Shown here piece by piece: positions 51,619 to 62,403 of a DNA stretch of 64,000 nucleotides (position 1 is the stretch's first letter; each line of letters opens with the position of its first letter). The translations under genes and the position numbers were made by a program. Source of the stretch: G942493375 sp942493375 (GTDB lineage Bacteria > Armatimonadota > UBA5829); contig OW818698.1 of NCBI GenBank assembly GCA_942493375.1, forward strand, positions 4,402,001 to 4,466,000. The letters are read 5' to 3'. The notes beneath the pieces are model-generated. The model was not told the DNA's origin. It did no database searches and saw only the letters and a list, made by a program, of their open reading frames with translations.

Positions 51619-53652
51619 ATGGAACTTAATAATGGTATTGTTCGGTTTACCTTTGATGATAATTCTGGCAGCGTGACTCAGATTACTGATTTGTCGAACG
51701 GGTTTGACTACCTTAAGGACACATCTGGCAACCGGTTGTTTAATCTTATAGCTCCAACTGCAAAACATAGATGCAGAGAAGTCCGTCCTGATAAAGCCGA
51801 TAAACCTGTGGTGCAGATAAATAACGAGTCCTTAACTTTGCAATATTCAGATATAGTTATAGACGGAGATCCTACTGGTATTACTGCGACTGTGACGGTG
51901 GCATTACCGGCAGGCAGTCAGGAAGCGCGTTTTAATCTGCAGATCGAGAACAACGGGCCATACCGTATCCATGAAGTCCATTTTCCATGGATTGGTGGAT
52001 GGACTGAGTTCGGTGGCACCGGTGTAGATAAGGTTACAGTTTCACACTGGCAGGATGATCCACACACTATCTTTCCAACTCACCACACCCACACCTGGGG
52101 ACGATGGAACAAGCGTAAGCTATATGCTGGATGCTTCTTCATTCCGTTTATGGATTTATCGGGTGATGGCCAGGGGCTGTCCTATTGCGTTTATAATAAG
52201 TCCCCGAGGATCTCGGGAATTTTGCTGGATGACCTTTCACCAGACTACGAAAACACATGCTTGAGCTGGGCACATGTAGCGCAGCCGTATATCAAACCAT
52301 CTGAGATATGGACAAGCCCGGAAGTAGGGGTGGGGATACATCACGGAGACTGGCACGATACTATTGATCGTTATCGGGAGTTTCTTGCCCCCTGGTGGAA
52401 AGCTCCCAATACTCCTGCCAGGCTTAAGGAGACCATCGGTTACTACAGCGTTCAGACTATGGGATTCATGGGTGAACTTTGCAATGACTGGGATGATATT
52501 CCGGACATTGCCAGGGACTGCCAGAAATATGGTATTGAGGACTTGTGCGTATGGGATATGTACGCACAGACCTATCTTCGTCCGGATGATGGCGGGGCCT
52601 GGGAGATAACACCAGAGTATGAAGCGAAGATGAGAACGGCTTTGGCTGAGATCCACGACCTCGGAATAAATACCAGCACCTGTGTCAATTATCGATTGAT
52701 TACGAGACTGTGCAAGCAGTTCCCGGAGCTTGAGAGTGAAGTTCAGAAGTCAATGTATGGATACCAGATTGCTTCGGACTCATATCCGGTCTCATATGCA
52801 CACAGCCAGTGGAGAATCCCGGCGCTGGAGTCGGGTGGGGTGCCTCTGTGCCAGTGCTCTCCCAAGTTTCACAAGTTTGCGATGGATTTGAGCAGGCAGA
52901 CAATGGACTTCGGTTTTACTTCACTGTTTATTGACCAGGTATTTGAGATGTTTCCCTGCTTCGATGAATCCCACGGGCACAAAACTGCGGATGATACGTT
53001 GGAACTTACTTACAACTGGATCAAAGATGCGGCTCAGATGGTCCGGGAACGGAATCCTGAAGCATATGTGATCGGGGAGCAACCGGAGATATATAACACG
53101 CAGTTTGTTGATATCTGGTGGGATTGGGGTAAGAGGGATACCAAGTCTGAGATGATCAGGTATTTGTTACCGGAAAGCCTCCAGATGTGGTGTATTGATG
53201 AGCACGAACGGGATGTGGTTTCGAAAGCTTTTGCTTCAGGGCATATACTGGCTTTGATGACCAAAGAACTTACCGGCAAGCTTTCAGATTTCCCTGAATT
53301 AGCAGCCCAGGTAGGCAGACTCTCTCAACTAAAGAAAGATACGTTGCAATATGTTACCTATGGTCGCTTTATGGACAACAAGGGATTAACCTGTGAGGGA
53401 GCTATCGGATATACCTACACTTCGGAGTCAGGTATTGCGGTTGCTTTGGCTAACTCTAAATCATATGAAGTTACATGCAAATTGGTTCTGAATCCTCAGG
53501 CTTTCGGTAAGATACCCGGAAACTACGGTATTCAATTCATAGAAGGACAGAGCAGCACAGAAGCTGAGTTGTGTTTCGAAGATGATTCCATTATTCTTGA
53601 ACTCACCATACCTGCATATGCTGCAGCAGTATGGTGCATTCCGTGCAGATAA
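51619..53652 (+). CDS. DUF6259-like glycoside-hydrolase-related protein
   Basis: A 677-residue protein without a signal peptide. The N-terminal 250 residues form a beta-sandwich (NNGIVRFTFDDNSGSV, IHEVHFPWIGG). A barrel follows: WDMYAQTYLRPDDG, TSLFIDQVFEMFPCF and VIGEQPEIYN contain candidate catalytic acids. A beta domain ends it. This layout matches DUF6259 proteins related to GH36-type retaining enzymes; the family name is from memory. GGGGGAA precedes ATG. The alpha-galactosidase gene follows after 19 bp, so the two probably act on the same oligosaccharides. Confidence 0.72.
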   Translation: MELNNGIVRFTFDDNSGSVTQITDLSNGFDYLKDTSGNRLFNLIAPTAKHRCREVRPDKADKPVVQINNESLTLQYSDIVIDGDPTGITATVTVALPAGSQEARFNLQIENNGPYRIHEVHFPWIGGWTEFGGTGVDKVTVSHWQDDPHTIFPTHHTHTWGRWNKRKLYAGCFFIPFMDLSGDGQGLSYCVYNKSPRISGILLDDLSPDYENTCLSWAHVAQPYIKPSEIWTSPEVGVGIHHGDWHDTIDRYREFLAPWWKAPNTPARLKETIGYYSVQTMGFMGELCNDWDDIPDIARDCQKYGIEDLCVWDMYAQTYLRPDDGGAWEITPEYEAKMRTALAEIHDLGINTSTCVNYRLITRLCKQFPELESEVQKSMYGYQIASDSYPVSYAHSQWRIPALESGGVPLCQCSPKFHKFAMDLSRQTMDFGFTSLFIDQVFEMFPCFDESHGHKTADDTLELTYNWIKDAAQMVRERNPEAYVIGEQPEIYNTQFVDIWWDWGKRDTKSEMIRYLLPESLQMWCIDEHERDVVSKAFASGHILALMTKELTGKLSDFPELAAQVGRLSQLKKDTLQYVTYGRFMDNKGLTCEGAIGYTYTSESGIAVALANSKSYEVTCKLVLNPQAFGKIPGNYGIQFIEGQSSTEAELCFEDDSIILELTIPAYAAAVWCIPCR

Positions 53653-53671
53653 TAAGCAGACGAGGTAAATA

Positions 53672-55792
53672 ATGACTACAACAGAATATTTCGCTGACGG
53701 TACCTATTCCGAGGTCCCTAATCATACGGTTACATTCCGATGTGGGATGACGGTGTATATAGAATCCTTGCTAAATGGACAGTATATAGGGAGGCAGTGG
53801 AACTCTCAGGGAATGGTCCCTTATCCTGATCTTGATTTGAATGTTCACGATACTCCTCAGGCATTCTGGTTGGAGATCGATGGTCAGCTGTTGCATTCCC
53901 ACTGGGAGTGGATGGGAATGTCGCAGGAACAGGATGGAGATAAGCTTCGGATTGCTATAACTCTCAAACACAGTGTTCGACCGGTTGAAGTAAAGGTCCA
54001 TACACTGCTTGATGGTACAGGTATCATCTGCCGTTGGTTGGATATTACCAATACCGGTTCTCAGGATGCTGCACTTTCGAGAGTCTTCCCCTGGTCCGGA
54101 GTTTTGTATGCAGGTCGTCAGGTATACGCGTGGCAGACACAGACTGAGGAAAACCAGCTATACTCCGTGGGGTATATGCAGGGTACCCGGTGGGGTAATG
54201 AAGGTGTATTCCAGTGGGTACCGCTTCACAGAGCAGGATATCGTGTCGCAGGCAAGTATACCCGTGAAGCTCACCGGCACCCTATGTTTATGCTGCGGAA
54301 TGAGCTTACTGGACATCATTTTATAGGGCAACTGGCATGGTCAGGGAGTTATTCATTCGATTTCGATGTATCCGGTGACTTTACCAATCCTCCGGGTGAA
54401 TGCCTGCTATCGTTTAAAGCCGGACCGGATGCCCCAGCACCTCTCAGACTGATTGCACCCGGGGAGACCATTACAACCCCTGAAGTAAGTATGGGAATAG
54501 TCAGTGAAGGTTTTGATGAAGCAGTCCAGGCGATGCATGACCATATAAGAAGGTCCTATATTAAGCCTCAGGCTAGAGACAGAGGCTGCTGGATTGAAGT
54601 AGGAATAGGCCCGGAGTTTGAGATAACCCCCGAACTCACCCACCATGCGATAGATGTTGCAAGTCAGGTCGGAGCAGAGATATTCTGGATCGATGCCGGC
54701 TGGTATAATGCACCGAAAGCAGACTGGGGTAACACTGTTGGAGACTGGAATGTCGGCAGCAGATTCCCAAATGGTATAGCTGAGTTCAGAGATCATATAC
54801 ATGAAAAAGGTATGCTCTGGGGCTTGTGGATGGAGTGTGAGAGATTAGGTGTCGAAAGCCAGATGTATAAGGACCATCCGGACTGGCTGCTGAGTTCTTA
54901 TAACGGTGACAAGATCCATCTCCTCGACCTTACAAGACCTGAAATAGCTACCTGGATGGAAGATCAGATATGCAGAGTCATAGAAGAAAACCAGGTGGAC
55001 TTTTTCCGCCTGGACCACAATGCAGGGAATAGAGCAGGTGGTTTCAATACAGAGTCGGGATTTGTGGAGAATACCTACTGGCGATACTATGAAGCTTTCT
55101 ATGGTATCTTCGATCGTGTAAGAGCTAAATATCCCAATATGGTTATGGAAAACTGTGGTGGAGGGGGAGGCCGGACTGATCTGGGGATCATGAAGCGGTT
55201 CAACCATACCTGGGTTACCGACGTTCAATGTGCCCCTCAGTCATTTGGTATCGGCAACGGGATGACCATTGCACTGCCTCCAGAGCTTGTAGACAGGCAT
55301 GTTATTGGAGTTGGACAGCAGACATATACTGCAGGGGATTTTGACTTCCAGGCAAGACTGAGTCTGTTTGGAAAACCTACAATAGGAGCTGGTTCCTGGC
55401 TTCCTGGTTCCATTCCAAATCCTGTAATGCTAAGGAAAACCAGGCATATCGTTGACCTGTATAAGAATTTCGTGCGTGATTTCATGCCTACCAGCAGATT
55501 CTATCACCATACACCAACTCTGAACGGATTCAAGCCAGACGGGATCGGGATTATGGAGATGGTCTCTCAGGACCGTTCTAAAGCTATCGCAGGTGTATTC
55601 CGTTTATTGGGGCAGCAATCTGACTGTGTCCTAAGGTTCAGAGGGTTGGATGTTTCCAAACAGTATGAAGTCACAAGTGAAAACTCCGGAACCAGTTTTG
55701 TAAGGAATGGAGATGCACTGGTGTTTGATGGTCTGCCAATCCATCTTGAAACCGCACTTACATCGGAGTTGATTATTTGTAAAGAGATATAA
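53672..55792 (+). CDS. GH36-type alpha-galactosidase
   Basis: A 706-residue cytoplasmic retaining glycosidase releasing alpha-galactose from oligosaccharides. The N-terminal beta-supersandwich covers about residues 1-290. The barrel shows FWIDAGWYN, GDWNVGSRFPNG, GLWMECERLG, FFRLDHN (nucleophile Asp, in place of the usual KWDMNR), ENCGGGGGRTDLG and WVTDVQCA (acid/base Asp). GAGGT lies 6 nt before ATG. With melA it gives the organism two unrelated alpha-galactosidases. The substituted nucleophile motif hints at altered specificity. Confidence 0.88.
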   Translation: MTTTEYFADGTYSEVPNHTVTFRCGMTVYIESLLNGQYIGRQWNSQGMVPYPDLDLNVHDTPQAFWLEIDGQLLHSHWEWMGMSQEQDGDKLRIAITLKHSVRPVEVKVHTLLDGTGIICRWLDITNTGSQDAALSRVFPWSGVLYAGRQVYAWQTQTEENQLYSVGYMQGTRWGNEGVFQWVPLHRAGYRVAGKYTREAHRHPMFMLRNELTGHHFIGQLAWSGSYSFDFDVSGDFTNPPGECLLSFKAGPDAPAPLRLIAPGETITTPEVSMGIVSEGFDEAVQAMHDHIRRSYIKPQARDRGCWIEVGIGPEFEITPELTHHAIDVASQVGAEIFWIDAGWYNAPKADWGNTVGDWNVGSRFPNGIAEFRDHIHEKGMLWGLWMECERLGVESQMYKDHPDWLLSSYNGDKIHLLDLTRPEIATWMEDQICRVIEENQVDFFRLDHNAGNRAGGFNTESGFVENTYWRYYEAFYGIFDRVRAKYPNMVMENCGGGGGRTDLGIMKRFNHTWVTDVQCAPQSFGIGNGMTIALPPELVDRHVIGVGQQTYTAGDFDFQARLSLFGKPTIGAGSWLPGSIPNPVMLRKTRHIVDLYKNFVRDFMPTSRFYHHTPTLNGFKPDGIGIMEMVSQDRSKAIAGVFRLLGQQSDCVLRFRGLDVSKQYEVTSENSGTSFVRNGDALVFDGLPIHLETALTSELIICKEI

Positions 55793-55817
55793 AGCTGGCG
55801 ATTGGTGGTAATTAGAT

Positions 55818-56207
55818 ATGAATACAGATGAATCATCGGAAAAATGGTCGAAGAAAGTAAAAGGATGTAGTGTTAAGCTTTTCTATGTAGCCTTTTTCCT
55901 GGTGCTAGTTGTATGCATTGGTAGATTATACTCCGCGCATGTTAAAGCTAGATTCATCGCACCATATAAAGAGATGGTAAGCAGGAATTGCACAATCAGC
56001 GATTTCAAATCTAGATTCGGAAAACCGGACGACATAAAAGACTGGAAAGAATTGATCGATTTTTATTCCATCTATGTACCTCGCGAGCATCCATCTATAT
56101 CTGAAGCAGAGTATTTTCTTGTTTATGAAAGTTATCCATACTGTGCATATATCTATTTCGATGCGAATAAAAAAGCATTTGTTGCTGTAGTTGGAATGAA
56201 TGGATGA
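55818..56207 (+). CDS. Small single-pass membrane protein
   Basis: A 129-residue protein of unknown function. One membrane helix at about residues 20-38 follows a charged N-terminus. The outer part contains ISDFKSRFGKPDDI, a motif reminiscent of SmpA/OmlA-like lipoproteins (usually MSKEEVLKLFGKPD), and ends in a small beta-rich portion (YPYCAYIYFD). It lies 25 bp after the alpha-galactosidase and 40 bp before the first LamG paralogue, all on the same strand. Confidence 0.55.
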   Translation: MNTDESSEKWSKKVKGCSVKLFYVAFFLVLVVCIGRLYSAHVKARFIAPYKEMVSRNCTISDFKSRFGKPDDIKDWKELIDFYSIYVPREHPSISEAEYFLVYESYPYCAYIYFDANKKAFVAVVGMNG

Positions 56208-56247
56208 TGCCTGATTGTTGTGCGATTTATAGAAGAGGACATATGTT

Positions 56248-59247
56248 ATGAAGCTGAACATTATCGCGGCGAGTCTACTTGCACTCATATTTCTCATTAC
56301 TGGATATGGTTTTGCTGCAGACAATTCCCTTGTCTTTCGATATGACTTCAGCAAAGCCGACAGTATCAGCCAGGGTACTGTAAAGGACATTTCCGGCAGC
56401 GGTAACGATGGTGTGATTGTGGGAGATGTGCATCTTGCTGATATCGAGCAGGGGAAAGCTGCATACTTTGATGGTTCAACAGGTTATATTAAGATTCCAA
56501 ACCTGTCATCCTGGGATATGAAGCGTTCGGTAACTATCTCGGCGACTGTGAAGTTTCTCGATGACGGCAAGGTGATGGGGCAGAATGATGGCCATGACAT
56601 GATCATTTCCAAAGAGGATTACCTTATACTTGGAGTATGGCCTCTCGGCAATTCTCGCCTGTTCTATTTCAACACTTTCGATGGCAAGAGCTGGAATCCC
56701 GGATATATATCATTTGATAAAGTGCTTCCAAATGTCTGGGTTCAACTCGATGCCCGGATAACTCTGCTGGACAAATCCAAGGGCAAGTATTTGAGTGAAT
56801 ACTTTGTCAACAGTAATAAAGTTGCGGAAACAACATTTATAAGTCTATTTGGTAAATCGAATGACAGTCCCATTTGTGTTGGTTATGGATTTGGTGGTGG
56901 GTGCTGGCTGCTTCATGGCTATATAGCTTCTATCAGTATGTATAATGGCTCGTTATCAGACCGTGAGATTATACAATCTGCAATGGTGAACCCATGCATT
57001 AAGGACAAACCGAAACCTCATCTGGATGCATCGGTAATATTTACTCCTAGAAAAGAACTGGCGACTCTAAATGTCAACGGTACATACATAGGAGATATGA
57101 ACACTGCAAAATGCTCTTACACTGTGGACCAGATTAACAAGAACAATACCCGTAAAGTGGTCATTAAGGGTGTGGTCGGTTCATTCACTAATGATAGAAG
57201 CAAATTGGATTTCAGCATTGCAAAACTGCCTGCAGGGCATTATGAGATTCGGGTTGACTGTGTTACCAAAGATAAACAGACATTCACCCAAAACATCCCC
57301 TGGGAGAAGCTGGATGCAAAAATCTGGAGAGATGCACGTGCTGGCGTATCGGATAAATTACTCCCTCCTTGGACACCCCTCAAATCCAGACGCAATAAAG
57401 ACAGTCTGCAGATATTATGCTGGGGAAGAACGTATGATTTCAATGGAACCGGACTTGCCGAGGATATAGTTACTAGAGACCAGCATGTTTTATCCAAACC
57501 AATTGAACTGACTGCAATAGTAAACGGCAAGACAGTGAAATGGAAGAGTAACCCATCAATAGTGACATCATCTACTCCAGCAAAGATAACATTCAAAGGT
57601 GCAGCGAATGCTTCCGTGATCCAGCTGAATACCAGTTCATATATGGAATTCGATGGTCTAGTTGTGTCCAAGTTTGCCCTTAAGGTGGATAAATCCGCGA
57701 AGATAGGGAAGTGTTCATTAAATATTCCGGTCAACTCTGCAAATGCCAGGTATCTGTCTTATCTGTATCCGAATACAGGATCTTACAGAGGCAGGATGGA
57801 CAATGCACCTAAGTCTATGCTTTTCCCCTACTACATGTGGGTTGGTGATGAAGACAGGGGCTTTGCATGGTTTTCAGAACGGGATATGTCCAGGCACCTG
57901 GCAGACCCGAGCAAAGCTGTGGAAATCCTGGTTAATGGCAGCGAAACTGTAATTAGAATCAATTTACTGGATAAAGCAGTTTTATTGAATAAACCTCTCA
58001 CATTTACAGTTGGTTTCCAGGCAACTCCTATGAAACCTCTGCCTGAAAAGTGGCGGTCTTATGTGCATAACGATGTAGCATTAGTGTGGACATCAAAGTA
58101 TTTGAATACATACTTCGGATATCCTGAAGCCAAAGATCCTGAGGTTTATAAGGCTGAAGTGAAGAGAGTTCACGATGCAGGACAGCTATTTATGCCTTAT
58201 ACAGTATTGCAGATGCTTTCGGGCAGCAGTCCTGAGTATAAGCATTTCGGAGATGAGTGGTGGAGTGGAGGTAAGGATAATACGTCCGCAGATGTAGTGT
58301 CTTTTGATCCGCCATCACCAATTTACGGAGTCTGCCCGAAGGCACACGACTGGATAGATGCTGAGACCTACAAGATTAAAAGCCTTGTGGAGACATACAA
58401 GATAGATGGCCTGTATCACGATTTCAGTTGGCCGATATTCTGCCGCAATACCAAGCATGGTTGCCCCGAAGAAGGTGGATACCCTATTCTGGCAATGCGT
58501 GAGTTGTACAGGCGGACATATACTATTCTGAGAAGCCAGGGCCGTCCGACTTTTGAAGCTGACCATACAGGTTGGGCGATGGTCTGTGCACCGATCTGTT
58601 CTTTTACCGACGCCACTCTTAACGGTGAAGAAGTATACCTGCCTAGAGGTAAAGGCAATTACTATAAGTCTTTGTGGTCGGCAGATCCCAATGTTATACC
58701 AAGTTTTGACGGGTTTATAACAGATTATATTGGCCGCCAGTTCGGAACAATTCCTGTGTTTTGCCGGGCATCGCTGGAGGGAACGGAATATCATAAACCC
58801 CAATATGAGCGGCGTATGTTGTCCATTATGCTCCTTTATGATGTAACGACATCATGGGGATATTGGCAGGACGAGTATGGCAGGATGTGGAAAGTCCTGA
58901 ACGATTTTAGTATTGGCGATGCGGAGTTTATCCCTTATTGGAACAAACAGCAACCGGTTACTGTGTCATCATTCGATCCCAAACCAGCTGAGTATTCACT
59001 TTCCGCGCCGGTTATGATAAGCGTTTATAATTGTCCAGGTAAAAAGGCATTGATTGTAGTTGCTAATACCAGTGAGATCAAATTACATGCTGCTATCAAT
59101 ATAGACAGCAAAGCTTTGGGATTTACAAGATCAATTAGAGTCCGTGATGCGTATAGTCCTGATGCTGATTTATTGAAAGGTAACAGTGTTGAAGTAGATA
59201 TTCCGGAATTGGAATGTCGGTTGTTGCTTGTAGATTTAGCGGACTGA
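56248..59247 (+). CDS. Secreted LamG glycosidase-like protein, paralogue 1
   Basis: A 999-residue exported protein. The signal peptide is residues 1-24 (GYGFAA). A LamG/concanavalin-like domain covers about 28-245 (SGNDGVIVGDVHLA, SSWDMKRSVTI, GFGGGCWLLHGY). A short beta domain follows. The enzyme-like part starts near 365 (PPWTPLKS, CWGRTYDF) and includes YYMWVGDEDRGFAWF, LYHDFSWPIFCRN, ADHTGWAM and TLNGEEVYLPRG. The Asp in YHDFSW and Glu in NGEEV are shared with the protein at 41046-44840 and are candidate catalytic residues. It resembles DUF6067/GH123-type proteins. Two tandem paralogues follow. Confidence 0.75.
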   Translation: MKLNIIAASLLALIFLITGYGFAADNSLVFRYDFSKADSISQGTVKDISGSGNDGVIVGDVHLADIEQGKAAYFDGSTGYIKIPNLSSWDMKRSVTISATVKFLDDGKVMGQNDGHDMIISKEDYLILGVWPLGNSRLFYFNTFDGKSWNPGYISFDKVLPNVWVQLDARITLLDKSKGKYLSEYFVNSNKVAETTFISLFGKSNDSPICVGYGFGGGCWLLHGYIASISMYNGSLSDREIIQSAMVNPCIKDKPKPHLDASVIFTPRKELATLNVNGTYIGDMNTAKCSYTVDQINKNNTRKVVIKGVVGSFTNDRSKLDFSIAKLPAGHYEIRVDCVTKDKQTFTQNIPWEKLDAKIWRDARAGVSDKLLPPWTPLKSRRNKDSLQILCWGRTYDFNGTGLAEDIVTRDQHVLSKPIELTAIVNGKTVKWKSNPSIVTSSTPAKITFKGAANASVIQLNTSSYMEFDGLVVSKFALKVDKSAKIGKCSLNIPVNSANARYLSYLYPNTGSYRGRMDNAPKSMLFPYYMWVGDEDRGFAWFSERDMSRHLADPSKAVEILVNGSETVIRINLLDKAVLLNKPLTFTVGFQATPMKPLPEKWRSYVHNDVALVWTSKYLNTYFGYPEAKDPEVYKAEVKRVHDAGQLFMPYTVLQMLSGSSPEYKHFGDEWWSGGKDNTSADVVSFDPPSPIYGVCPKAHDWIDAETYKIKSLVETYKIDGLYHDFSWPIFCRNTKHGCPEEGGYPILAMRELYRRTYTILRSQGRPTFEADHTGWAMVCAPICSFTDATLNGEEVYLPRGKGNYYKSLWSADPNVIPSFDGFITDYIGRQFGTIPVFCRASLEGTEYHKPQYERRMLSIMLLYDVTTSWGYWQDEYGRMWKVLNDFSIGDAEFIPYWNKQQPVTVSSFDPKPAEYSLSAPVMISVYNCPGKKALIVVANTSEIKLHAAINIDSKALGFTRSIRVRDAYSPDADLLKGNSVEVDIPELECRLLLVDLAD

Positions 59248-59317
59248 CAATATTATGCGGGGGCAGATAATGCGCTTTCCTTGCATTTGAATTTGTATGC
59301 TTTGAGAGAGAGTTTTA

Positions 59318-62300
59318 ATGGATAGATTAAAGGCTTTTACAGCAATTCTCTTTGGATTCATATTCTGTTTATCCGGGGCCAGTATGGCAACAGATAATTC
59401 CATCGTATTTCATTATGACTTCAATAGATCCAATAGTATAGTTGGTAGTACTGTAAAAGACTTATCTAGCGGTGGCAATGACGGGGTGATTGTGGGAGAT
59501 GTGCATCTGGCTGATATCGAGCAAGGGAAGGCTGCGTACTTTGATGGTTCAACTGGTTATATAGAGATTCCAAGCCTTTCTTCATGGGATATGAAACGTT
59601 CGGTGACTTTTTCTGCCGTCATAAAATTCCTCGATGATGGCAGGATTAATGCACAGAATAGCACCCACGATATGATCTTCTACAAGGATGATTATTTCCT
59701 GCTGGGAGTATGGGTGCTTGGTGGACAGCGGTTATTCTACTTTAATACGAACGATGGTAAAAGCTGGTCTCCAGGATATATATCATTTGATAGGGTTGTT
59801 CCCAATATTTGGTACCAAATCGATGTTCGTATCACGCTGCTGGACAAGACTCAGGGTACATATATGGGTGAGTATTTTGTCAATGGTAGCAAATTGGGGG
59901 AAACATCATTTATTAATAAGTTCGATAAGCCTAACAATAATCCTGTGTGCATAGGAACAGGATTTGGGGGAGGATGCTGGTTGCTACATGGTTATGTTGC
60001 GTCCATTAGTATGTATAACCGTGCACTTACAGACCGTGAGATTGTGTCGTCGGTAATGGCAAACAAACATGTACAAGACCATCCAAAAGCTCATTTAGAA
60101 GCCAATATCATATTCTCTCCCCGTAAAGGGATTGGAACCATCAATGTAAACGGAACCTATATCGGCAATTTGAAATCTGCAAAATGTAAATATGTGCTTA
60201 ATAAAATCGACGCTGCTGGTAATCGCAAAACAATTAGCGAGGGAATCATCGGTTCATTTGTTGATGGTAAAAGTAAAAAAGATTTCAGTACTGCAAAGCT
60301 CTTACCCGGAAAATACGAAATTCTGGTCAGTTGTGTCACATCGGAAAAGCAGACATATGCTGTAAATATCCCCTGGGAGAAACCAGATGTCAAAGTATGG
60401 AGAGATGCCCGTGCGGGTGTATCAGATAAAGTGATACCTCCCTGGACACCTCTCAAGTCCGCGCATGAAAACGATAAGTTGATTGTCTCCTGCTGGGGAA
60501 GAACATATAGGTTCACAGGAAGTGGTCTTGCTGAAGATATAGTAACTCGAGATGGGCATATTTTATCGAATCCCATTGAAATATCTGCAGTTGTGAACAA
60601 CAGGTCAGTAAACTGGATCAGTAAACCATCGAAAGTTACATCCTCTACTCCTGCAAAGATAGTGTTCAAAGGAAATGCTATTGCCTCGGGAGTTCGTTTG
60701 GATACTGCCTCGTACATGGAATTCGATGGTATGGTGCTCTCGAAATTCACTTTGAAAGCTGATAAAACGGCAAAGATTGGGAAGTGTTCAATCAATATCC
60801 CTGTTAATTCCGCTCATGCCAAATATTTATCGTACCTATATCCGAGCACCGGTCCCTATACGGATTCCTATAGAGGAAGTGTTGATAAGGCGCCTAAATC
60901 AATGGTGTTTCCGTATTACATGTGGATTGGCGATGAAGACAGAGGGTTTGCATGGTTTTCAGAACTGGATATGTCCAAACTCCTTGCAGATCCTTCCAGA
61001 GCAGTTGAAATTCTGCAAAATGGCAATGAAACAATTATAAGGATTAACCTGCTGGATAAAGCAGTAACATTGAATAGACCTCTCACATTTACGGTAGGCT
61101 TCCAGGCGACTCCAATGAAACCATTACCCAAAGAATGGCGTTCATTTATGCAAAATAAAGTTGCGCTTGTATGGACATCAAAGGAAATGAATAAATATTT
61201 CGGATATCCGGAGGTACTGAATCCTAATTACTACAAAGCTGAAGTAAAGAAAGTTCACGATGATGGTAAACTGTTTATGCCCTATACGATACTGCAGATG
61301 CTGTCGGCCAGCAGTCCTGAGTATAAGTATTTTGGCGATGAGTGGTGCAGTGGAGGTAGAGAAAGTACCGCATCTGATGTAGTATCATTTGTTCCACCAT
61401 CTCCAATATATGCTGTATGCCCTGCTGCACACGATTGGATAGATGCAGAAACATATAAGATCAAGAAACTGGTAGAAACCTATAAGATTGATGGTCTTTA
61501 TCACGATTTTAGTTGGCCGATATTCTGCCGTAACACCAAACATGGCTGTCCTGCAGAAGGTGGATATCCAATTTTAGCAATGCGGGAGTTATACAGACGG
61601 ACACAAACTATACTGAAAAGCCAACCTCGTCCCACTTTTGAAGTCGCACATACCGGATATGCTTTGGTCTGTGCACCTGTCTGTTCTTTTATGGATGCAA
61701 CTCTAAATGGTGAGGAAGTCTATTTGCCCAGAGGTAATGGTAACTATTATAAAGCCTTATATTCATCAGATCCCCGCGTACCAGCCAGCTTTGACGGATT
61801 CATGGCTGACTATATAGGCCGTCAATTTGGAACAATACCTAATTTCTGCCAGGGATCCCTGTACGGAACGGATTACATGAAACCGCAGTATGAACGCCGT
61901 ATACTTTCCATTATGCTTTTGCATGAAGTATTGACGGGATGGGGTTCCTGGCGGGAGGAATACACAAAGATGTGGAAAGTCCTGAACGATTTCGGTATTG
62001 ATGATGCTGAGTTTATCCCTTATTGGAACAAACAGCAACCGGTTACGGTGTTATCATACGATCCCAAACCTCCTGAGTATTCACTTTCCGCACCGGTTGT
62101 GATAAGCGTGTATAATTGTTCAGGTAAAAAGGCATTGATAGTGGTTGCTAATACCAGTGAAGTAAAGATTCACGCTGCTATTAATATCGATTCTAAAACT
62201 CTGGGGTTCACGAAGCCAATACGAGTTCGGGATGCATATAATCCTGACATTGATCTTCTAAAGAGTAATAACGTTGAAGTGGACATTCCGGAATTGGATT

Positions 62301-62332
62301 TTCGATTGCTGCTTGTAGATTTGGTTGATTGA
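59318..62332 (+). CDS. Secreted LamG glycosidase-like protein, paralogue 2
   Basis: A 1004-residue paralogue of the preceding gene with the same layout: signal peptide (FCLSGASMA), LamG domain, beta domain and barrel-type core. All candidate active-site blocks are kept (GDEDRGFAWFS, YHDFSWPIFCRN, VAHTGYAL, TLNGEEVYLPRG). It has an insertion of a few residues at STGPYTDSYRGS. Some stretches are nearly identical to paralogue 1 at DNA level while others differ widely. GAGAGAG precedes ATG; the gap to paralogue 1 is 70 bp. Confidence 0.75.
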   Translation: MDRLKAFTAILFGFIFCLSGASMATDNSIVFHYDFNRSNSIVGSTVKDLSSGGNDGVIVGDVHLADIEQGKAAYFDGSTGYIEIPSLSSWDMKRSVTFSAVIKFLDDGRINAQNSTHDMIFYKDDYFLLGVWVLGGQRLFYFNTNDGKSWSPGYISFDRVVPNIWYQIDVRITLLDKTQGTYMGEYFVNGSKLGETSFINKFDKPNNNPVCIGTGFGGGCWLLHGYVASISMYNRALTDREIVSSVMANKHVQDHPKAHLEANIIFSPRKGIGTINVNGTYIGNLKSAKCKYVLNKIDAAGNRKTISEGIIGSFVDGKSKKDFSTAKLLPGKYEILVSCVTSEKQTYAVNIPWEKPDVKVWRDARAGVSDKVIPPWTPLKSAHENDKLIVSCWGRTYRFTGSGLAEDIVTRDGHILSNPIEISAVVNNRSVNWISKPSKVTSSTPAKIVFKGNAIASGVRLDTASYMEFDGMVLSKFTLKADKTAKIGKCSINIPVNSAHAKYLSYLYPSTGPYTDSYRGSVDKAPKSMVFPYYMWIGDEDRGFAWFSELDMSKLLADPSRAVEILQNGNETIIRINLLDKAVTLNRPLTFTVGFQATPMKPLPKEWRSFMQNKVALVWTSKEMNKYFGYPEVLNPNYYKAEVKKVHDDGKLFMPYTILQMLSASSPEYKYFGDEWCSGGRESTASDVVSFVPPSPIYAVCPAAHDWIDAETYKIKKLVETYKIDGLYHDFSWPIFCRNTKHGCPAEGGYPILAMRELYRRTQTILKSQPRPTFEVAHTGYALVCAPVCSFMDATLNGEEVYLPRGNGNYYKALYSSDPRVPASFDGFMADYIGRQFGTIPNFCQGSLYGTDYMKPQYERRILSIMLLHEVLTGWGSWREEYTKMWKVLNDFGIDDAEFIPYWNKQQPVTVLSYDPKPPEYSLSAPVVISVYNCSGKKALIVVANTSEVKIHAAINIDSKTLGFTKPIRVRDAYNPDIDLLKSNNVEVDIPELDFRLLLVDLVD

Positions 62333-62403
62333 CAGTACATATGGAGGAGTTTCGGAAGTGCTCCTCCTGGATTCAGATTGGCATACTTTGAAAGTGGGAT
62401 TTT

